DNA of 64,000 bases from the NCBI RefSeq assembly GCF_021730395.1, contig NC_069362.1, positions 88,676,001 through 88,740,000 of the forward strand, given 5' to 3'. How positions within the stretch are numbered: position 1 is the stretch's first letter; every line of letters begins with the position of its first letter. A program made the position numbers and the translations under genes. This document shows positions 59,233 through 64,000 of the stretch, in pieces. Under the pieces are notes generated by a model. The model was not told where the DNA came from. It saw nothing but the letters and a program-made list of their open reading frames with translations, and ran no database searches. The stretch comes from Mercenaria mercenaria. Its lineage: Eukaryota; Mollusca; Bivalvia; Venerida; Veneridae.

Positions 59233-59240
59233 TATATAAA
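59233..59240 (+). promoter_or_regulatory. TATA box candidate for copy E
   Basis: TATATAAA, 88 bp before the ATG at 59321. Similar placement to the TATATAAAG before copy D. Confidence 0.45.
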
Positions 59241-59320
59241 TGATTTTATTTTCATTAAAGTATTTTAAGCGCGAGTCGATATAAACATAGAAACAAAGTT
59301 TGCAGTACTATTGAATAGAA

Positions 59321-62300
59321 ATGCAGGCATTTCCAATCAAGTGTGTTGTAGTTGGAGACGGGTATGTTGAATGATTTCATTTTAGATTCATCACTTTGCT
59401 TCTAGGCATTTTGTGATTGTAATAGAACTCTTTGATTCTTGTTTTGATGTACAAAACTCAGGCACAACATCGGCAATTATTCGTGTTGATACATATAACA
59501 ATTTCATGAAAACAAATGGGAATGCATTTAAAACAAGTTAGATTTCAATTATTCAAACTGAGCTTTAGTGTGGTGTTAGTTTCAGCACAACTGAAAAAGT
59601 ATAAGACCTTGATTATGTTTTACAGGAACGTTGGGAAAACATGTCTTCTCATGAGTTACACTCAAGATGCCTTTCCAGGAGAGTACATTCCAACAGTGTA
59701 AGTCAAATGTCAAGCAGATTTGTCTTTCTTAATATCTTAACACAGAAAATGCTGGTTTTTTGATTTAATATCATCTGTTTAATACGTTATTGAGCAGTTA
59801 CTGAATTTTATTTCACAATTGAAGGGAAGTTTAGTCATAAGAATGGTGTATTCTAATCAACCTATCGTATAGTTCAATTGTGTACATTTTTCTTATACAC
59901 AAATATGAATCATTTTTTGTTTTGAATGGTGATTCAGAATCAGTCTATCGTTCATAAGATTTATGAAGGGTCATATTTAGGTATCTAAACATCAGTTATG
60001 CTGTTGGCTACTGGATATTATATCTTATGTTTTATAATATATATCAACAACAAATAAACGAGCATTTTGATGTATATAATCTTTAGTCTACACGTAACAA
60101 GCAACTTGAATGATGCTTTTTTAAATGTTTATATTTCTGTTTCAACATCTGTTTCGTCGCCCTGATAAAAACAAAAAGGGGGGTTGCGTCTTCATTGCAA
60201 TTCAACAGCAGACACAACCAAACAGTCCGATATTTGTTTTTCTTGGGTTCAAAAGGATATTCTTATACATTTTAGGAACTCTCTTAGTGCTGTATAGGGG
60301 ACATAAAATTCTTCACGTACTTTGACTCATTGTTGATATAGTTTCGAGTCCTTTGGGATCATGGAGTCCGGTCATTTTTCTGTATAACAGGGTTCCGCAA
60401 AAGCCGCGCGTTCGAAGTTTTGCATATTTCGTTACCATTCATAAACAAACTCAATCAACCCGAAACTGCAATATCTTTGATCATTGCATTATATGCTTCC
60501 AAATGATATTCGTTTAGATTCCATATATAGGATATTAAGAGTAAAATTATTTTCGTTTTTGAATGGGTGCTGTGTCACAGTTTTATATTATTGCAGGTTC
60601 GATCATTACCAAGCAAATGTAATGGTAGACGGACGAGTCTGTTCACTAACGTTGTGGGACACTGCAGGACAAGAAGACTATGACAGGCTAAGACCTCTTT
60701 CCTATCCGCTTACAGTAAGACATTTATTGATATCTTGGTTTAAACAATATTTATGGACATAATTGCAATTATTGTTATAATATTACAAATATCAATATAG
60801 AAGATTGAGTAGAAAGCTATAAGCATTTTTAGAAACTTTCTCCATAATGATATCTTACGTCGATGAACATCACATGTATATACTAGATGTGTATTATAGA
60901 AGTATTGTTCTTCGAGTTCATATCCTGTCAGACTTCAATTCAGAAGTGAAAAACCTACTCTGTTATTTTTATTTTTACTTCGTTTTAATTTATGGTGATG
61001 TCGGATTTCAAAATGTCACCATAAAGTATGATCAAATTGCAAAAATATTCTAATCTGCCCTTTGAAGAGGTCATTGTTCAGTCATTTACACCTAAAAGGA
61101 AGCCAGACTGTTGTGAATACTTATAAGTCCATTAATTATATTGACAATTAATAATTATATGTTAAAAGTCCGTTACTTGGATATAAGCTATTGACTAAGC
61201 ATAAAAACTTACGGTCGGATATTAAAATCCCACGACATTATACAATGCACACTCTCACTGTGAAAATAAAATATACTTAGTAATTTAAATGCTTTCTCCA
61301 GTCTTTTTTAATATTAAAAAACCCATAGCATTCAACTTGTTGTACACCGTTACATCTAGTCATTCACGAGAAAATTATCCAGCGAGTGTATATGCGTGTT
61401 CAACCAACTAAGGTAAAACATTGCATACATGTAATTCAATTGTATTTTTTTATGTCAACCGATCCAGCGACTTACATCACTTATGATTTAAACTTATATT
61501 GATCGCCTCGATAACCTAGTGACAGAGCGTTCGCTTCGAGTGCAGGTCGTTGGTTCAATCCCCAGCCGCGTCATACCAAAGAAGTAAACAAAATGGTACC
61601 AGTAGCTCCTTTGCTTGGAGCTCAGCATTGAAGAGAAACCGGCCTCTCTTCTCTCATACCCTCGTGGCAATGGATCCCATGATGTTGGTCTGTTCTGGTC
61701 GCAAAGGCTGAATCACTTGCCGCCAGCAGGCTGAAGGTTAAATAATAAATGTACTGTCTACAATTACACACTATATTTATATCAGAAATGTCAGTTCATG
61801 AACAACAAGAAGTAACTATTCAAAATAAAAAATGTCAAACAGGAAAGACGCAGCCATCTATAAAACACTACCCGGAAAATTTAATATAGATACGCAAATG
61901 AATACATGTCCACACCGCAAGAGCACACACGTATACACGGATACAAATAAATGCAATAATAAAAACATATAGGTAACAAACAGACACACATGATACGAAC
62001 AACACTGTTAACATTGCTTCAGTTTTTCCATTTTTAAAATACTAAAATAATCTTGTAAATTTTCATGTATACATTTGATAAAACGTAACTGTTGTGACCT
62101 TTATAATTTCAGGATATTTTTCTTATTTGTTTTTCTTTGGTGAGGAGGGACAGTTTTGCAAATGTTACACAAAAGGTAAAATAGCATATGGACATTTGTC
62201 ACCATTTCATATACCGGCCCACCACAGTGGGAAATAAGTTTTATATAGTTTATAAAGGGAGATCATAGAGATCCCGTAAAGGCATATATAAAGATATGTT

Positions 62301-63227
62301 GACTGTTTATCTTTATGACCTATAATTGTGTCGGTGCGACGTTAAATCCAACAAAATAAATAAATAAATTTATTGGAGTGTGTGTCACTCTGAGCAGTAT
62401 CTCATACACGTATAGGCAACTGAAAGAATCGTCGTAGTTTTTTAATATAACAAGTTGCATTGCTTACATTTAAGAATATGTTCATTAGAAAAGTTGAAAC
62501 AGGAAAAATATGAGGCACAGATGAACCATCACTTACTGCTCAGCCATTATTCCCTTTTCTTTTTTCATATACTAATAACGAAAATGATTTTGCCTTTGAC
62601 AGTGGTATCCCGAGATCAAACACCATTGCCCTGAACCTCCAGTTATATTAGTGGGAACAAAAGATGATCTGAGGGAGCAGAAAGGTCCAGAAATAGGATA
62701 CAGGCATTATGTGGCAACATCTGAGGTAAGGTGTCTGAGATAAAAACAAAACCAAAACTTTTTTAACAATAGCTGGACTAAAATATTACAAACTGAATAT
62801 ATGAAAGTCGTATTTGAATTTATAAAAAGGTAAGGTTCGACTCCCTAGTAGCACTAAGCATAGCAAGCACAGACCCACATCGCAAGGAAAGAACAAAAAT
62901 AAACTGTAGCGGAGATATATAGCAGACAGGTTGCTTCTAAAAAGTCTGTTGTTTATTATGACGCAATAGACTGGCCATATGCTTATAGGAAACAATCATT
63001 GTAACGTTACGCAATGTGTTAGTCTCATCATTTGATAAATATGACTAATATATTTTTTTTAATTTCAGGGCGCGTCTCTAGCTCGTCAAATAGGCGCGGT
63101 TAAATATTTTGAATGTTCTGCAAAGACACAGAAAGGTATAAAACAAGTTTTTGATGAAGCTATTAAGGCAGTTTTTGTTCCAAAGAAACCAAAGTGCAGG
63201 AAAAAGAAAAGGTGTACATTTCTTTAG
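59321..63227 (+). CDS. Canonical Rac-subfamily Rho GTPase, copy E (191 aa, six exons)
   Basis: Exons: 59321-59361, 59626-59697, 60597-60714, 62113-62175, 62603-62725, 63069-63227 (TAG). The sum of 576 nt is open, all introns GT..AG. Motifs: GDGNVGKT (12-19), switch [20 protein letters not shown] with Thr37, [18 protein letters not shown] (57-74) with Trp58 and Gln63, VGTKDDLRE (115-123), ECSAKT, FDEAI, and a strongly basic tail with a second Cys ([11 protein letters not shown]) ending CTFL, which predicts geranylgeranylation plus possible palmitoylation. Exon 3 ends after Thr of PLSYPLT, the place where vertebrate RAC1 also has an intron. The helix after TKxD is about four residues shorter than in Rac1. 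This is the best candidate for the ancestral-type working member: Rac/RhoG/Mtl-like, acting on actin and membrane dynamics. The exact orthology needs a tree. Confidence 0.95.
60320..60530 (+). repeat. Interspersed repeat in intron 2 of copy E
   Basis: 'gagtcctttgggatcatgga', 'aaactcaatcaacccgaaac' and 'gcattatatgcttccaaatg' match the family at 19090 and 46493. Confidence 0.65.
61504..61758 (+). mobile_element. tRNA-derived SINE in intron 3 of copy E, plus strand
   Basis: 'cgcctcgataacctagtgac' (A-box region), 'gttggttcaatccccagc' (B box), 'gccgcgtcataccaaagaag', 'ggtaccagtagctcctttgc' and a 3' part with 'ctcataccctcgtggcaatg'. Same head as 2940-3198 and 4145-4472. No clear target duplication. 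Confidence 0.85.
61840..62000. other. Decayed piece of the 23185-type retroelement tail, intron 3 of copy E
   Basis: 'tcaaacaggaaagacgcagc' and 'cacacacgtatacacgg' follow 23205-23330 loosely. Fossil fragment; low confidence. Confidence 0.35.
62200..62375 (+). repeat. SINE-type 3' tail fragment, intron 4 of copy E
   Basis: 'ataattgtgtcggtgcgacg' then 'ttaaatccaacaaaataaat' and (aaat)n. The same tail, reversed, lies at the copy A deletion scar (6700-6755). Confidence 0.65.
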
Positions 63228-63350
63228 TGCAGAAGTGCGATGAATAATATTTACTATACATTTATTAATGACAAAATTTGAAAACACCATACACTATACA
63301 TTACGTGGCATAGCACAGAACAGTCCTTTAGTTATATGAAAAAGGGACTG

Positions 63351-63356
63351 AATAAA
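63351..63356 (+). promoter_or_regulatory. Polyadenylation signal of copy E
   Basis: AATAAA, 124 nt after the stop. Confidence 0.6.
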
Positions 63357-63359
63357 AAT

Positions 63360-64000
63360 CATTCATTTGGTGAGGACTTATTGACGTGATACATTATTGA
63401 AAAGAAAACAAAACAAGTGACAAGCGGTGATTAAAGACAAAATGAATGCACTAAACTTGTTCCAGAAGTTATTCAAACCCTCAAACTAGTTGGAGATGAG
63501 GCAAGAACATTGAAACTAATTGTACTTTTCATTCGTTCAAAATGAGCATATACCTTTACCACCATTGCAAACACATTCCAGAGCGATTTGACTTTCTCCA
63601 CGATGAATGATTTGGTATAGTAATTACATATTCCCTACAAAACAAAATAATGGTGGTCAATCACATTTGAGCAACATTTTACGACATTTTTAAGTTTTCA
63701 TATATTCTGTTAAAGATTTATTTAAGGAATAAAAAGACCCATTACATAGAATTAAATCCTCTTTTGAAATGTACATTTTATTTATTTTTTTTTTAATAAT
63801 AAAATGTAATTACCTCCCTTTAATATACAACTATTTAAAAGGTAGTATATTTCTTTTGGTTTCGATTTGATTTCTAGTTTTACATTTGTATTTGATTAAT
63901 GTGTGATATTTCAACTATATGGAACAAAAGTCAAGTTTGAAAATGTGACAGCTTTAGAACGCATCTATTTTCAATATATCTCGGCTGCGCACCGAGATAG
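63360..64000. other. 3' flank, with a small hairpin at the window edge
   Basis: No gene. TATCTCGG (63977-63984) pairs with CCGAGATA (63992-63999) around a seven-base loop, and may be the start of another foldback element cut by the window edge. Confidence 0.5.

Noticed and set aside
59321-63227. Naming copy E as RAC1 itself
   Set aside because: The Rac subfamily is clear but the short insert helix and changed tail leave RhoG/Mtl-like or a paralogue open; a tree is needed.
1-64000. CRISPR arrays, operons or bacterial ribosome-binding sites
   Set aside because: Spliced genes, SINEs and polyA signals show this is animal DNA; the arrays seen are minisatellites.

Overview
Organism and setting. 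This is AT-rich eukaryotic DNA with introns (GT..AG), AATAAA signals and a dense load of small repeats. tRNA-derived SINEs with a tail resembling GGCGTTAAACCC, pearl-type elements (~140-160 bp internal repeats, an ACGG microsatellite and a terminal hairpin) and a foldback repeat containing ATGGATCC all point to a bivalve mollusc, probably a venerid-like clam. This is inferred from remembered repeat families, not from a search. Nothing is bacterial.

Genes. The only clear protein-coding content is a same-strand tandem array of Rac-subfamily Rho GTPases, five copies sharing one six-exon structure (exon phases 2,2,0,0,0). In order: copy A (3846-4616, exons 1-2 only); copy D (15648-18404, whole, 190 aa); copy B (32408-35985, whole frame, 193 aa, very atypical); copy C (46303-52371, 179 aa, cut short before the CaaX box, duplicated last exon); copy E (59321-63227, whole, canonical, 191 aa). 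Three isolated exon-3 relics (3261, 31890, 45863) lie about 0.4-0.5 kb before copies A, B and C, so the duplicated unit already carried a broken neighbour. D and E keep the P-loop, switch I threonine and CaaX box. A, B and C form a divergent clade: the switch I threonine (Rac1 T35) is Asp or Glu, the P-loop carries G12K or G10E (Rac1 numbering), and B and C have a rewritten, one-residue-longer effector loop. B is nevertheless open from start to CaaX box, so a retained pseudo-GTPase or atypical GTPase is the most interesting possibility here.

Duplications. About 2.57-14 kb (left) matches about 31.7-42.8 kb (right) in patches, and about 26.25-27.4 kb matches about 43.3-45.1 kb. Comparing copies gives clean empty sites for several insertions (SINEs at 4145 and 44792, a MULE-like element at 5038, a pearl element at 43757), which orders the events: gene duplication first, insertions later. 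Copy A lost exons 3-6 by a deletion whose scar holds a repeat-tail fragment.

Repeats. Also present are two TTAA-flanked piggyBac-like non-autonomous elements (41040, 54150), two TIR elements with 9-10 bp target duplications and tRNA-like cargo (5038, 14042), a ~3.4 kb element with long imperfect TIRs (39127-42494), a ~1.2 kb GGCTGAAAAGACTAT-type minisatellite (57635), a LINE fragment at the left edge, a retroelement fossil (23185-24150, minus) and a minus-strand decayed coding relic of unknown function (28860-30660). The remaining long stretches show no gene that I can support.
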